NCBI GenBank assembly: GCA_018806915.1
Contig: JAGKQI010000080.1
Location: 1 to 64,000 of the forward strand
Source: Phytophthora colocasiae
Lineage: Eukaryota; Oomycota; Peronosporomycetes; Peronosporales; Peronosporaceae
Length of the DNA: 64,000 nucleotides
Direction: 5' to 3'
Below are positions 48,073-60,178 of this stretch, piece after piece. The first letter of the stretch is position 1, and the number at the start of each line of letters is the position of its first letter. The notes beneath the pieces were generated by a model. It worked only from the letters and a program-made list of their open reading frames with translations, was not told where the DNA came from and ran no database searches. Both the position numbers and the translations under genes were made by a program.

Positions 48073-50956
48073 ATATTGCCTCCTGAAGAGGAAGCCCAAG
48101 TGGACTCTGTTTTGGAGTTCTTACAACTGAATCTTCCGGAAGGTAATGGTCAAGGTGATCATGATGCTGGATTCCAAGTCCCGAATCTTTTGGATACTAT
48201 GACTGTGTTTCAGCGGAATATACCTGCCCCGTCTCAGATGAGTCCGGTGTTGGGACGAAGTTCCTATATCGATGACATCACTCATGGTGCTCCAACTTGA
48301 GAACAGTTGTGTGAAGACCTGAATGCATTGCTATTTCGACTCAGATACTGGAACATTTCGGTGAGTCTTCCGAAGAGTGAGTTTGGAAAATTGACGATCC
48401 CATACTTGTCTCATGAGATAAGTGCTAAAGGTATCGGAGCTACTCCTAAAATTGCAAAGGGTGTTTTGGATCTTCCGTTTCCGACCACTTTGAAAGGTGT
48501 CCAGTCGTTCCTCGGGAATTTGAATTATTATCACAAGTTCATTGAGGATTTTCCGGTGGTCGCAGCAGTTCTGAACGAACTTTCAGACGAGCAGATCAAG
48601 GCTGGACGGAATTTGGATCAAGCCAAGGAAGCATTTGGACTTTTGAAGCACAAGATCATTTCAACTCCGTTACTCCGTCATCCTGACCGAACCCGACCAT
48701 TTGTGATTATTCCTCACGCCAATGATTGGGCCGCTTGTGCAGTCCTCGGATAGGAATATGATGGGATGATTCATCCAGTCAGGTATACCGGACGAGTTCT
48801 GAATGATTCCGAGTTACGCTACCATATTGCGGAAAAGGAGGTCATCGCGATCTTGAGAGTGCTTCAAGTTTTCCGGAGTTTGGTTGAACAGTCCAAGTTG
48901 ATTGTCTACACCCGATATTCTGTCTTGAAATGGGTGATCAATTCAAAGTCTGCCGATGGGAGCTGTGTGCCCTGGGGGCTCGCCCTATCTCATTGGGACT
49001 TGGACATTCGGAAAGTTCAATAGGACGAAGATGGTTTAGCGGCTATTATGGGTGCCGGCATCACTCCGCGCGAACATTTGGACGAGATTTCGGAATCGCT
49101 CATTCCACTAAAGGGACACATCCGGAAACCTCCAGTGACGAGTATCGAAATATTGGAGTCAGATAACAAAGGTATCGTCCTGAGTTTTGATGGAGCTGCT
49201 AAGACATCCACCCGGAAAGGAAGTTGTGGTTGTATCGTGTGGAAATTGCCTGGTTGGAAAGTCCTCGAAGCTCGTGGTTTTATATTGGAAAACGTCACGG
49301 TAAATGACGCGGAGTACCACGGACTTCTGAAGGGCATGCTGATGGCGTCCAACCGGAACATCGATGAGTTGGTGGTGGTTGGTGATTCCAGGATTGTAAT
49401 TCAACAAGTCCAGGGGTTAATCAAATGCAACCAACCACATCTCCAGAAACATCTCGCGGAGGCGGAGACTCTCAAAGATAAGTTCCGAAAGATCCGTTTC
49501 GTGCATCTGAAGCGAGAATACAATCAGGCTGCCGACTATTTGACTTTCAAGACTCTCCTACGAGATTAGTCGTGGGAAGTTCGGGATGAAAGTGACCTAA
49601 TTCATCTGGAGCATGTGTCCAAGATTGCAGAGAAACTGATGAAGGTGGACGGCTCGGAAGAGAAAGAGACTCTAAGAGATGTATCATCCGGAGTTCAAAT
49701 TCCAGATGATCAAAGTCTCCCAAGGCCAGAATCCGCTCCCCTCCCTCCTGCTGCAAGGGTCATGGCAGCCATTGCACAAGCTGAGGACCTTGACTTGGGA
49801 CGTACAGATGAAGTCCCCATGGGTCCGTTGGAATTTCAGGCTGAGCGATGGCGGAGGATCAAGGCACATCAAGATGCGGATGAATACTTGTCCGAGCTGA
49901 AAAGTTTTCTGAAAGGTGATCTTGAAAAGTTTTCACGCCGAAGACTCCGGAAGATCGCCAAGGTAGCCGACCTGTTCACATTGGACAGTCGAGATGTTCT
50001 TTACCGGTTGTCGACGATTAGTCAGAAACGACCTCGAGACGTCTTGGGAGAACTCCGGCTAGCCGTCCCGGAATCCGATATGCTCCATTACGCTCACGAA
50101 GATTTCCAAGGAGGTCATCAGAAGATCCGCCAGACTCATGAGAAACTGCTTTCGGAATATTATTGGCCAGGAATGTATGCCGATGAGGAACGACATGTGA
50201 AGGAGTGTGTGGATTGTGCAAGTGGAAAGGGACGACCTCCGAATGAGGGTCCGTCACCTGGAAATATCGAGCCAGCCTACCCATTTGAAGTCGTTTCGAT
50301 GGATTTCGTCACGCATCTTCCGAAGTCGGCCCGCGGAAATTACTTTTCTGCTTCTGTTCCAAGATATGTTCTCCGGATATGTCATGTGCAAACCGATGAA
50401 TTCGACAACTGCCCAAGATGTCGCCGAAGTGTATGAACAAGTGGTGTTCCAACGGTTTGGAGCAAGTTCGATGATTTGACATGACCAAGACCCACGGTTC
50501 ATGAGTACTGCCTTCGAATGTTTCCGGAATCTACTCGGAAGTCTTCAAAGAGCTACCCTGGGATATCGTCCACAAGCTAATGGTCAACAAGAACGGTCAG
50601 TCCAGACTGTCGTCCGGAGTATCCGAGCTTTTATCATGGAAGCAGACCAAAGCGACTGGGACGACCACGTGGAGAGGCTCATGTTTGCTTTGAACGCATC
50701 TTTGGATGCCACCCGGTTGGAGACCCCATTCTACCTGGCCCACGGCTGGAATACCATCTCGGCGATGTTGGGTCCAAAGCCCCACAATCTTCCGGAGAGG
50801 ACGGCCTACGAGTGGAGACGAAAAATGCAACTCGATTACAATTATGCGGTTGCGTTTGCTGAAGACCTTCAAAAGAAGGCCAAACGTCATCGCTCAGAAA
50901 TTCAAACTCAGAGATGGAAAGAGTTGTCTGAGAGACTGAAGTCTGAATTCGAGAAA
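48073..50956 (+). pseudogene. Element D: Pol RT palm to integrase core
   Basis: It continues the RT after the solo LTR: insertion region, SYIDDITHGAPT, connection, Ty3-type RNase H, second RNase H (LSFDGAAKTSTRKGSCGC, VNDAEYHGLL, VVGDSRIVIQQ, EYNQAADYL), linker, integrase zinc finger (HYAHEDFQGGHQ, CVDCASGKG) and core to FEKGD. From 48076 to about 50330 one frame is kept and broken only by stops at 48298, 48751, 49021 and 49567. A frameshift near 50335 and a CGA-to-TGA stop at 50476 follow. It ends abruptly at 50956 before the GPF module and chromodomain. Confidence 0.87.
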
Positions 50957-51345
50957 GGAGACTCAACCGGATCCGTACGGCCGCTACATCCTTCTCCTTC
51001 TCGCCATCGTCGCATTCAACGTCTTACGTGCCGTTCAGGCGGCAGGACCAGGTCACGCCTGGGTAGAATTTGCCCTTGCCATTGTACGGGGTCTCCACCT
51101 TGTCGCCCTCCTTGGATTTCAGGTCGTCGCCTTCACGCCATCGCCCTCGCCCTTCTTGCCCCGATCAACCGGATCCGCACGGCCGCTACATCGCCTTCGG
51201 TCGCCGCCGCCGCCTTTTCCCAATTCTCTCCTATTCTCTCCTATCCCGTTCTTTTTCGATTCAGGTTGCTCGAATGCCAAGGTCGCTCGAGTACGATGAC
51301 AACAATCCCGCTGTGTCTACTGACGATAGTTCTTCGAACTACGAA
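50957..51345. other. foreign segment between elements D and E with a 30-base direct repeat
   Basis: A string beginning TCAACCGGATCCG is found at about 50958 and again at 51165, roughly 207 bases apart, differing at two of 29 positions. One + frame at the left reads as a hydrophobic helix pair (GRYILLLLAIVAFNVLRAV, then FALAIVRGLHLVALLGFQVV), as in a membrane protein fragment. I do not recognise it. The end near 51290-51345 has a short acidic reading frame running into E. Confidence 0.45.
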
Positions 51346-52307
51346 CATCAGACGACACAGTTTCGTTCAGGTTGAAGGATGGCGAGTGTTATGGCTGGTG
51401 GGAAGATAACTACCCTGATCGTTCGAGGAGGGATGTGGTGATGGTGTATGGTGCTGTGAATGATCATCGAACTAAGATTCTCTTGGACACTGGTGCGACC
51501 ATAAATATTCTGAGTTACGACTTTGCGCGTAAGCTCGGACCTAGACTTAAGTCGCACAAGCAGACCAAGGTGTCGGGGATGGGTGGCGTTCCAACATACA
51601 TCGGTGCCAGCGCTGAGATCAAGTTGACACGTGGTATATATTGTGGTGGTTTGGGTCGCGAATATCGGTGAAGGAATTGACGTGCTTCTGGGAATGGGTT
51701 TTATGTTTGCCGCTGGAGTGAGAATTAGCGCTCGTGAAGGTCTGGTGTCGTTACCAGACGAGGTAGTGGTGATGATGTGTAATTGGGAACCTGGTGATCA
51801 CATTGGTCGTAACAGGTCGGTTAGACCAAGTGAGGCTGTTCTTCGGAGTCCAGGCGAAGAGTTTATTGTCCGAATTGACTATGGACCAACGAGCCCCCAA
51901 AGGGAAGTAGTGTGGGCTGGACGCGGTGATCGCTGGGTTACTCAGCTGATTTATGCGGCTCGCTCCTGGCCTGTGGCAGTTCGCGTGGTAAATATTTCTG
52001 ATAAGAATACGTTGGTCAATGAACTTTCTGATGTTGCGAGGATCGTGGAATATGGTTTCTTCCCGAGGCATGGACGTTTCGTGCGTCCAGGTTCCGCCGC
52101 TTATCGTGATTGGAAAGTTCTGATTCTCCGTCACTAGAGATTAAGAGGCGTATGAAGCGAGAGGCGGAGTTGGAGGCTTTGATGCCGCAACCCCCGTGTG
52201 TGGACCATCCAGACTATCCGTGGCCGACTGAGATACTACAACGACTAAGGTTCGACAACGCTCGAGTGCAGTTCGTGAAACCAGACTCACCACCGACCGT
52301 GAAGTGA
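51346..52307 (+). pseudogene. Pol protease and linker, element E
   Basis: FRLKDGE-like start (with a TGA at 51374) is followed by GWWEDNYPDRSRRDVVMVYGAVNDHRTKILLDTGATINILSYDFARKLG. DTGA sits near 51488. A frame break occurs near 51630 and the frame continues in the piece 51631-52137 (VYIVVVWVANIGEGIDVLLGMGF...). A second break follows near 52130. The last piece ends at a TGA (52305-52307) that replaces the Arg codon read in B, just before RFALDASTQTDDGC. Confidence 0.85.
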
Positions 52308-55300
52308 GTGCGCTTCGCCCTGGATGCTTCCACCCAGACGGATGATGGTTGTCACAGTGAACCAACAGGAAGTGCGAACGTCAGTATAGATATCAGAAAC
52401 TTGGAACCACTCCCTGAAAGTACTTCACAGGAAGACTCTGGTGACACCTCCGTTGCTATCGACGATGACGTCCTCGACCCAAAACCTGAGTGTCTCCTAG
52501 ATGGTCCTCAGACTCCTGAGTTACCCGCGGATGATTTCGACTTAATGGATGAGTCTTGGGATATCCCCATTCAGGGGATGCCTGGAACACCTGTGGAAAA
52601 ATTACGAGTGGAATACGAGCGGTGCATGAACGTTTCGGATGAAGAGTTGGACCTGGAGCCAGGTGTGTATATGCGAGAAGGCCCGGAACTCCTCGCTCAA
52701 TTACGCGACAACCTGGTCATGTTGCCTGAGCTGGAAGAGTTGACACCAGAGTGTGATATCGATAACGCTGATGTTGGAGAACCAGGAAAGACGACCCCAG
52801 AAATGGAGAAGAAACTGCGTGATATTCTGAGGCACCACAGGAAAATATTCCTGGGAGATGGCAATGCAGCGCCCGCACCGGCAAGGGGCGTGGTCTGTGA
52901 TCTGGATGTGGGAGATGCCAAACCGGTAGCTCAACGTCCGAGGTCCGTCGCTCCTCATTTTATGCTGAAGGTGTACGAGCTTCTAAAGAAACTCCGGGAA
53001 ACTGGTTTGATTGAGTACTCCAACTCGCCATGGGCATCTCCTATTGTGATGGTTCTAAAGAAGAATGGTGTTGACATACGAATGTGCATCGACTACGGTA
53101 TTGTGAATGGCTTTATTCAACTATCACGTTACCCTCTGCCTCTTATTGACGACCTTCTAATCGGTTTTGAGGCTGCTATGTGGTTCATGAGCCTAGATAT
53201 GGCTAGCGGTTTCTGGGCGATCAGGATGGCGAAGCGTGCACGATTGATATCAGCTTTCGTTTGTCCGTTTGGACACTTTCAGTGGGTGAGAATGCCGTTC
53301 GGTCTGAAAAACGCCCCTCTTGTGTATCAAGCTATGTTGGATAATTGCCTGTGGGGCTTCGTGAGACTATCACCTGAAGAAGAAGCTGAAGTTGATGCGG
53401 AGGTTCTGGAATTTCTGCAACTCCAGCCTCAGAACTCTGAAAAACACCTTTCAGACTCTGAGAACCATACACCGATTTCAGAGATACCAGCACTCACAAG
53501 TCAGATGACTGTCTTTCAGAGGAATATTCCCGTCCCCACTTGCATGGGCCCAGTCCTGAGGAGGAGTTCGTATATCGACGACATTACACAGGGAGCACCG
53601 ACTTGGGACCAACTATGTGACGACTTGAACGCCCTGCTATTCAGACTTCGTTACTGGAACATTTCTGTGAGTTTGCCCAAGAGCGAGTTCGGGAAGTTGT
53701 CGATACCGTACCTTTCCCACGAAATCAGTGCCGAAGGTCTGAGGGCAACCCCCAAGATCGTCAAAGGAGTTGAAGAACTGCCATTTCCGTCTACATTGAA
53801 GGGAGTTCAGAGTTTCATGGGAAGCCTCAATTATTACAACAAGTTTATTGAGGATTTACCGGTGATCGCTGCCACCCTCTATGAGCTGACGGACGAGCGG
53901 ATTCGTGCTGGACGAGACCTGACTCGTGCGAAAGAGGCATTCGAGATTCTGAAACGCAAGATAGTCTCTACTCCACTACTCAGACACCCAGACCGAACCA
54001 GACCTTTTGTTGTCATTCCACACGCGAACCCTTGGGCTGCTTCGGCAGTTTTGGGACAAGAATACGCGGGAATAATTCACCCGGTCCGGTTCACAGGTCG
54101 TGTCCTGAATGATGCCGAACTCAGGTATCATATCGCTGAGAAGGAGGTGATTGCAATCCTCAGAGTTTTGGAAAACTTCAGAGCTCTGGTGGAGTCGAGT
54201 CCGGTGATTGTGGTTTATACCAGATACTCTGTCCTGAAATGGTTGCTGACATCGAGTTCCACCGACGGCAGAAACGTCAAGTGGGGTCTGAAGCTGTCGC
54301 AGTGGAACTTGGAGATCCGCCGGATCCAGCGTCATGAAGATGGACTCCCAGCTATACTCGGCGCAGGCATTACCCCCAGGGAGCATCTGGACGAAGTCTC
54401 TGAAAATCTGATCCCAGTCAAGGGGCGAGTCAGGTCGCCAGTTCCTATCAGTGTGGAAATGCTGGAAGCGGATTATCAGGGTTATGTTCTGAGTTTCGAT
54501 GGTGCCGCAAAGACGTCTACTCGTCTAGGAAGCTGTGGGTGTATACTCTGGAAACTCCCGGGGTGGAGTGTTCTGGAAGCCCGAGGATTCCCTCTGACGG
54601 ATGTCACGGTGAACGACTCAGAGTACTGTGGCCTGAATTATGGTCTGAAGATGGCACTCGACCACGGAATACAGGAACTGGTGGTTGTGGGAGACTCACG
54701 CATCGCGATACAACAGGCTCAGGGATTGATCAACTGCAATCAGCCCAATTTGCAACGGAGGTTGGCCGAATTTGAATATCTGAAAACCAAGTTTCAGACT
54801 ATGAAGTTGGTACATGTGAAACGCGAGTTCAACCAAGCGGCAGATTACCTGACCTCGAAGACTTTGACCCTAGGGGAAGCTTGGCGGGTACAAGATGATG
54901 ATGAACTTATGCACCTGCAACTAGTATCCAACGTTCAAGAGAAACTGATGAAGCCTCGCTCAGTCCCGAACACGGAAGCCCAAGAATCAAAACCAGACTC
55001 TGAGGACCAGGATGCGTCACCAGAATCTGAAGATGTTTCTGGCCCGGAATCCGCACCCCTGCCTCGATCGGCCAGGGTATTGGTTGCTGTAACCCGTGCC
55101 CAAGCTCCACCTGACGCTAACCCGCCTGAAGATGGTGACGAACGAGAACCTTTGGGGCCTTTCGAGTTTCAGGCAGAACTCTGGCGACGGATTAAGGCAC
55201 ATCAGAGCCAGGATCCGTACTTGGTTGAGCTCATGAAGTTTCTGAAAGGCGACGTGGGAGATTTACCACGACCCCGAGTCAGGAAACTCGCCAGAGTTGC

Positions 55301-55688
55301 CGAAGATTTCGTTCTGGATTCTAGAAACGTGCTGTATCGCCTGAGCCGCGCTACTGACTTGCATTCAGACTTATTACATTACGCTCACGAAGATTACCAA
55401 GGTGGACATCAAGGGATTAGGAGGACCTTTGAGAAGTTGAGTTCGGACTTTTACTGGTCGGGTATGTATGCCGATGAGGAGAAATTCGTGAAGGAATGTG
55501 TGGACTGTGCCAGTGGCAAGGGGCGAGCCCCAAATCCTGGACCGTCACCTGGGAATATTGAGCCCAGCCGGCCGTTTGAAGTGGTGTGGAAACACATTTC
55601 TCTTGCTCTTTCAGGATATGTTTTCAGGATACGTGAGCCGAGGCTTATGAGGAACGCGTTTTCAGAAACTTTGGAGCTAGCTCTCTGA
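52308..55688 (+). pseudogene. Pol reverse transcriptase, two RNase H domains and integrase N-part, element E
   Basis: An 1126-codon open piece. RT catalytic residues are D297 (SLDMASGFW) and the YIDD box at residues 422-425. Between them lies an insertion of about 75 residues (PEEEAEVDAEVLEFLQ... to VPTCMGPVLRRS). The Ty3-type RNase H reads FVVIPHANPWAASAVLG, AELRYHIAEKEVIAIL and VVYTRYSVLKWLL, and lacks the usual first and third aspartates. The second RNase H is complete with D731, E772, D796 and D846. An acidic linker and the integrase zinc finger follow (HYAHEDYQGGHQ, CVDCASGKG). A deletion after FEVV removes the first catalytic Asp of the integrase and shifts the frame, so the piece ends at 55688. 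RT itself looks intact. Confidence 0.88.
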
Positions 55689-56690
55689 TTCGTCATGATC
55701 AAGATCCCCGCTTCATGAGTGAGGTGTTCAAGTGTTTCAGAGAGCTTTGGGCAGCAAACAACGAGCTACGCTGGGGTACCGACCTCAAGCCAATGGCCAG
55801 CAAGAGCGATCAGTACATACTGTGGTGCGCGCGATTAAGGCATATATCTCTGGAGCTGATCAAAGTGACTGGGATGATCATGCTGAACGTCTGATGTTCG
55901 CCCTGAATACGTCATTCGATGCCACCCGTCTAGAAACTCCTTTCTACCTGGTACATGGTTGGGATGCTCACGGGACGGTGTCCGCTATGCTTGGACCCAA
56001 GCCGTCAACGACTCAGGAGCGGACCGCTTACGAGTGGAGAAGGAAGATGCAACGAGACTATAGTTATGCTCTGGCATGTGCCGAAGATCTCCAGAAGAAG
56101 GCAAAACGTGATCGGTCTGAAGAACAAACCAGAAAGTGGAACGAGTTATCAGAGCGTCTGAAATCAGGCTTTGCTATAGGCGACCCCGTATGGCTCTATA
56201 TCCCTAAGGTACAAACGGGATTGAGGAGGAAACTGGCGCACTTGTGGCACGGACCTTTCAGAATCGATGAAATGCTGGACGATTTCAGAGTGCGACTCAA
56301 GGCTGAAGATACCGGCTATCACGTAAACCCCTGGGGGCATGTGAGCCGAGAGCCCTGTTTCCCAGACGACCAACAGCAGAGCTCCAGATTCCGGAAGACG
56401 ATGACTTTGACGTTGCCTTGTTACCAGAAGATAGTTAGGAACCTGACGTTGAGAATGACGAATACGAAGTGGAGAAAATTCTGGACACTCGCTGGAGCAA
56501 ACGTACCAGGACGTCTAGACGCCTGCGCGAATATCTGGTTAAGTGGAAAGGTTACGATGAAACTGAGTGGTTATCATTATCGAAGTTGAACTGAGGAGCA
56601 TTAATTTACGAATTCAACCAGAGTGCACGAGCACGAGCTCGTTTTCAGGCAATGCAGGCTGGAGACGATCACCCCAGAGTCTAATGATTC
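55689..56690 (+). pseudogene. Pol integrase C-part and chromodomain, element E
   Basis: RHDQDPRFMSEVFKCF is read across the frame change, then the open piece 55732-56589 has YRPQANGQQERSVHTV with the catalytic Glu, the helical core and KLAHLWHGPFRIDEML. A small deletion near 56347 (VSREPCFPDDQQ where B has VSRLKPRALFPRRPTAE) changes frame, so the chromodomain (56455-56600) is only visible out of frame, with two stops. It ends at QAGDDHPRV near 56683. Confidence 0.82.
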
Positions 56691-57076
56691 TGAAAAAAAA
56701 AACACGTTTGGAAGTCTGATATCTGAAGGATTTCAGACATTGACTTTCAGAGAATGGTAGTCTGAGTACATGTTTTTCAGAGGCCTATTTTTGAAATTCG
56801 CGTGTTTGGATATGTGATCGACCATGTTACTGTTTATATAAAACCGGCTGTGTGAATGTGAATGTGGAAGTGAATTTGTGAAGAATTAAGTGCTGAAGGA
56901 TACGAGGTTATGAACAATGAGATGATGAGAAGAAATGTGATTAAGTGGAGTGATATTGAAAGATTAAGGGATTAGGAAGCTACACTGAGGCCGGGGGTTT
57001 ACGTCACAAATGCAGACAACTATTTGTCTTCTCGAAATGCAGCCTTCTCGTGGGTACCGTGGTGGACACCTGAGCT
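56691..57076. other. intergenic region between convergent genes, element E
   Basis: The counterpart of 18092-18517. It has an A10 run (56694-56703), TTTATATAAAA near 56831, GATGATGAGAAG-type purine-rich sequence near 56917-56935 and TTACGTCA near 56999. No gene. It should hold the 3' ends of both transcripts. Confidence 0.5.
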
Positions 57077-60000
57077 TCAATAGCGAAGAGAGACCGGGTT
57101 CTCGGAACGCTCCGTAGGTGTCAGCAAGTCCTTCTTGATATCAGCAGGGACGTACTGGAGCCACTCTCCGTCCACATTTACCGTGGCCCATTGCATCCGA
57201 GCAGGCTCAACAGCATCCAAGTCACCCAGTTGCGCCTCCAGACTCAGACACTTGGGACCACCGAGCTCTGGAACTCTGGGATCTTGCCAGATACAGGGAC
57301 AGGACTTGTCAGGAACCACCCAGATGCCGGGCTCTGAGAGTATCGACTCTGGAAAATTCTTGTGCTTCAAGACCTTTCGGATGAGAGCATTGTGTTGACG
57401 GATCAAAGCTTCTCGACGCATGGCCCGATACTTGTGAAGCTCCGCAGACTTGTCGTCAGCTTCGACGTCCATGGTCACATAATGCGTTCGCTCCCAGAAG
57501 GCTTGAGCGTGCTTTTTCATGCTGCGCACGATGTCTTCCACGTCAGCCAACACCATGGATCCCAGTTCGTCCCGCTTGTGGAAGTAAAACTCTGAGAATC
57601 GGTTGTCGAACATGACTTCCCAAGGGGGCGCTTCTTGCGGATGACCGCACAGTACCGCTCCGAGTCCCAGCGCTTCTTGAGGATGGCACATGGGTGTTTG
57701 TGCACCTCGTAGTCTGGGAAACCCAATGTCTGGCCAGTAGTGGTCTTGGTGGAGCTCACTCGCTGTACTCTGATGCCATAGTACAGCCAGGAGGATGCCT
57801 CACAGTCTGGTGTTTCCACCACCTGGAGCTCCTTGAATGTCAGAGAGTTATAAGGCTTGGACACCAGACTACGTGCCTTCCCTGAAGAACCTTTGGACTT
57901 TGATCCACTTCCACTGGTGGACTTCGGACGAGACTTGGGACTGGTGTGGGCTTTTGGACGCAAGACTCCTCTTGGACTTCTTGGTGGGGATGATAGGCCC
58001 ATCATCAGAGTCCGAGTCGTCATCAGAGTCCCGGGGACGCTTGGAACCAGGACGCGGGTGGTCATCGGACTTCTTGTCTCCAGACTTCTCGTCTCCAGAT
58101 TTCTTGCTCCCGGACTTCTTGTCCCCAGATTTCTTGTTCCCAGATTTCTTGTCTTGAGACTTCTTGTCTTCAGACTTGTCGCTCTCAGAATCGCTGCCGT
58201 CAGACGCACCGTCACCTGAACTCTCGTCGTCATCTTCGTCTTCAGACTCGATCGCACCAGAATCCTTGTAATCAGGATCGTCTTTGGGGTTGTCAGCGGT
58301 GGATTCGACATCACTCTCCGGGTAATTAACATGACCATCCAGACTATCCCAGGCCGCAGGCTCAGTGCCAGCCGAGATGTGGCGATCTATCACCTCATCA
58401 GCCATTTGGTAGTAGACCTCAGGGACATACTTGGCCCAAAGAGTGGAATCCAGACGACGCGAAAATACCAGACTAACCAACATCTGGACGAGAGCCGAAC
58501 TGCTGAAGAGGGTGTGAGCTTCTTTGTCCGATGCCAGCCACGTCATGGCTTCCTTATACTCGACACCAGATAGTAGAGCTTGACGAAGGTCAGGACGAAC
58601 CTCTTTCCAGACTACGTCACCAGGAAGTTTCTTGTGCACGTCAGACTTTGCCACCTTGGTCCTCGTGTTCGCCGAGAGTACGGAGTCCTCCAGTAGGCTT
58701 ATGTCCCGAAGGGCGACGCTGCAAGTTCTTGAGATCCAATTTGAATGGCCGCTACGGAGACATCTTCAGAGTCTGGGACTTCGGTCCCAGTTACCAGAGA
58801 TTTCAGAGTTCTCTTGCAAGAACTCTGAGAAACCCCATGGATCTGTTGGCTTGACCTGAGGACGCGATTTCAAAATGGAGACTTGCGCCTGAAGATCAGT
58901 AATTTGAGATTCTAGGGTTGCCTTGTCCGCTTTTAGAGCTTCCACTGGATCCTGGTAGTGGGCCTTGATGTCTTGAATCTCAGAATTCATGCGATCCCCC
59001 ACGATATCGGCATCTTGCTGCGCGCTTTGAAGCTCATGCTTCCAGTACTGGCAGTTGAGTACCCACTCGCGCTTGATCTCCTCGCACTCAGACGGGGCTG
59101 CCGCTGCATCGATCAAAGCGACGCCGTTCTGGGAGCCAACACGTTCTCTGAGGCGACGATGAGCAGCAGCCATGAGTTTCAGACATCCCGCTGTCCGGAA
59201 GACTCTCTCCGCAAGTCGAGTGGGGAGAAGATGAGACAACAGAGAAGACTCCCGACGAACCTCAACTGACGAAGTCACAGCATCCAGAATACGCGCGTTT
59301 GGGGCCTGAGCATGAGGAGATACGACTTCGGCTGGATCGAAGCTTGGGATCACGCGTTCCAACTCTTGAAGATCCTCGTCGGTAAATGCCTCATACCCCA
59401 CAAGTACACAAGGGCCACCGCGATATGACGCCCCCTTCTGAAATCCTCGGCTCGGGCGGGTGTGGTCACCAGGAAGGCGCGTCCTTCCGGCTCAATGTGG
59501 GGAACGATGTAGTTCTGTGGAACATCAGAGTCCCCCAACGCCGTGACTGGAGCACCAGCGCTCGTCACCCGACCTTGGTTGAACAGGCGATCGACCTCTT
59601 CCGTGGATAAGAGTCTCGGAGCACCGAAGGTCCGTGGCCTGAAAACACCAGGAGTGTCCTCAGCAAACTCAGGGTTGGGACCACTCGATGCGTCCGCTAG
59701 AGAAGTATCACCTGAACCGGCCGAGTCCATGCCATCACCAGGGAGATCCTCAATCGGACCATCGACCTGTGAACTTTTAGGCTTGGATGTGTGGGCTGGG
59801 GCGCTCGAGCTGCCACCTGGCAATGTGGCTGAGCCCACATCTCCACCCTGCACTACAACAGCAGTTGCCGAAGCAGGAAAGGTGCCTGTGGCGTCGCTTG
59901 CCCCACCCCTTGCTGAGGCATTTGAGCCCAGGGGAATGCTTGTTTCCTCAGTCATGAGCGAAAGGACGGAGATTGGAAAATGATCGCCCGTTGGGCGAGT

Positions 60001-60141
60001 CAAGTTCAAGTTTCTGAGTCTGAGAGAATCAGACTGTGCGACGGGACACCAGAGACTCTGAAAACCAGGTAACTGGCAAGGAGTTGCAGCTACACTAAGC
60101 TCCGAAAACCGCCTATCAGAATGTTCGATAGGCCTGGCCAT
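57077..60141 (-). pseudogene. ORF X, convergent accessory gene, element E copy
   Basis: It starts at 60141 (MARPIEHSDRRFSELS) and ends at 57077 (ENPVSLRY). Pieces: 60141-59350 (basic N-terminus and acidic Ala/Ser/Pro region), 59401-58766 (coiled coil, RRLRERVGSQNG to LKADKATLESQITDLQAQ), 58654-57869 (MAKSDVHKKLPGDVVWKEVRPDLRQALL, then the charged KKSGDKKSG middle and SKRPRDSDDDSDSDD) and 57691-57077 (C-terminal domain). Four breaks: near 59395, a deletion at about 58760-58660, near 57930, and a four-base deletion near 57625. The C-terminal domain is identical to B as far as I compared it. It lies head-on to pol with a 386-base gap. Function unknown. Confidence 0.75.
58060..58165 (-). repeat. 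expanded KKSGDKKSG-type codon repeat in ORF X of E
   Basis: About seven 15-base units encoding KKSG(D/N/S) follow one another; the B copy has about three at the matching place (17045-17100). The repeat is in frame and only lengthens the charged disordered region. Confidence 0.75.
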
Positions 60142-60162
60142 GATACACAGCTTGGAGATCGT

Positions 60163-60178
60163 GACCAGGAGGGGCGGT
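60163..60178 (+). promoter_or_regulatory. polypurine tract, element E
   Basis: GACCAGGAGGGGCGGT directly before the LTR start TGACAT, identical to element A. Confidence 0.7.

Noticed and set aside
48298..50478. RIP-like C-to-T mutation as the cause of stops in D and E
   Set aside because: Some stops fit (CGA to TGA at 50476 and 52305), but others need transversions, and no general C-to-T excess was apparent by eye.
56826..56842. TATA-like string TTTATATAAAA in the pol/ORF X gap of E
   Set aside because: It lies between two convergent 3' ends, and oomycete promoters usually lack TATA boxes; more likely an AT-rich 3' region.
9618..60141. ORF X as an envelope gene
   Set aside because: Wrong strand relative to pol, no signal peptide, no membrane span, and a nuclear-looking charged middle.
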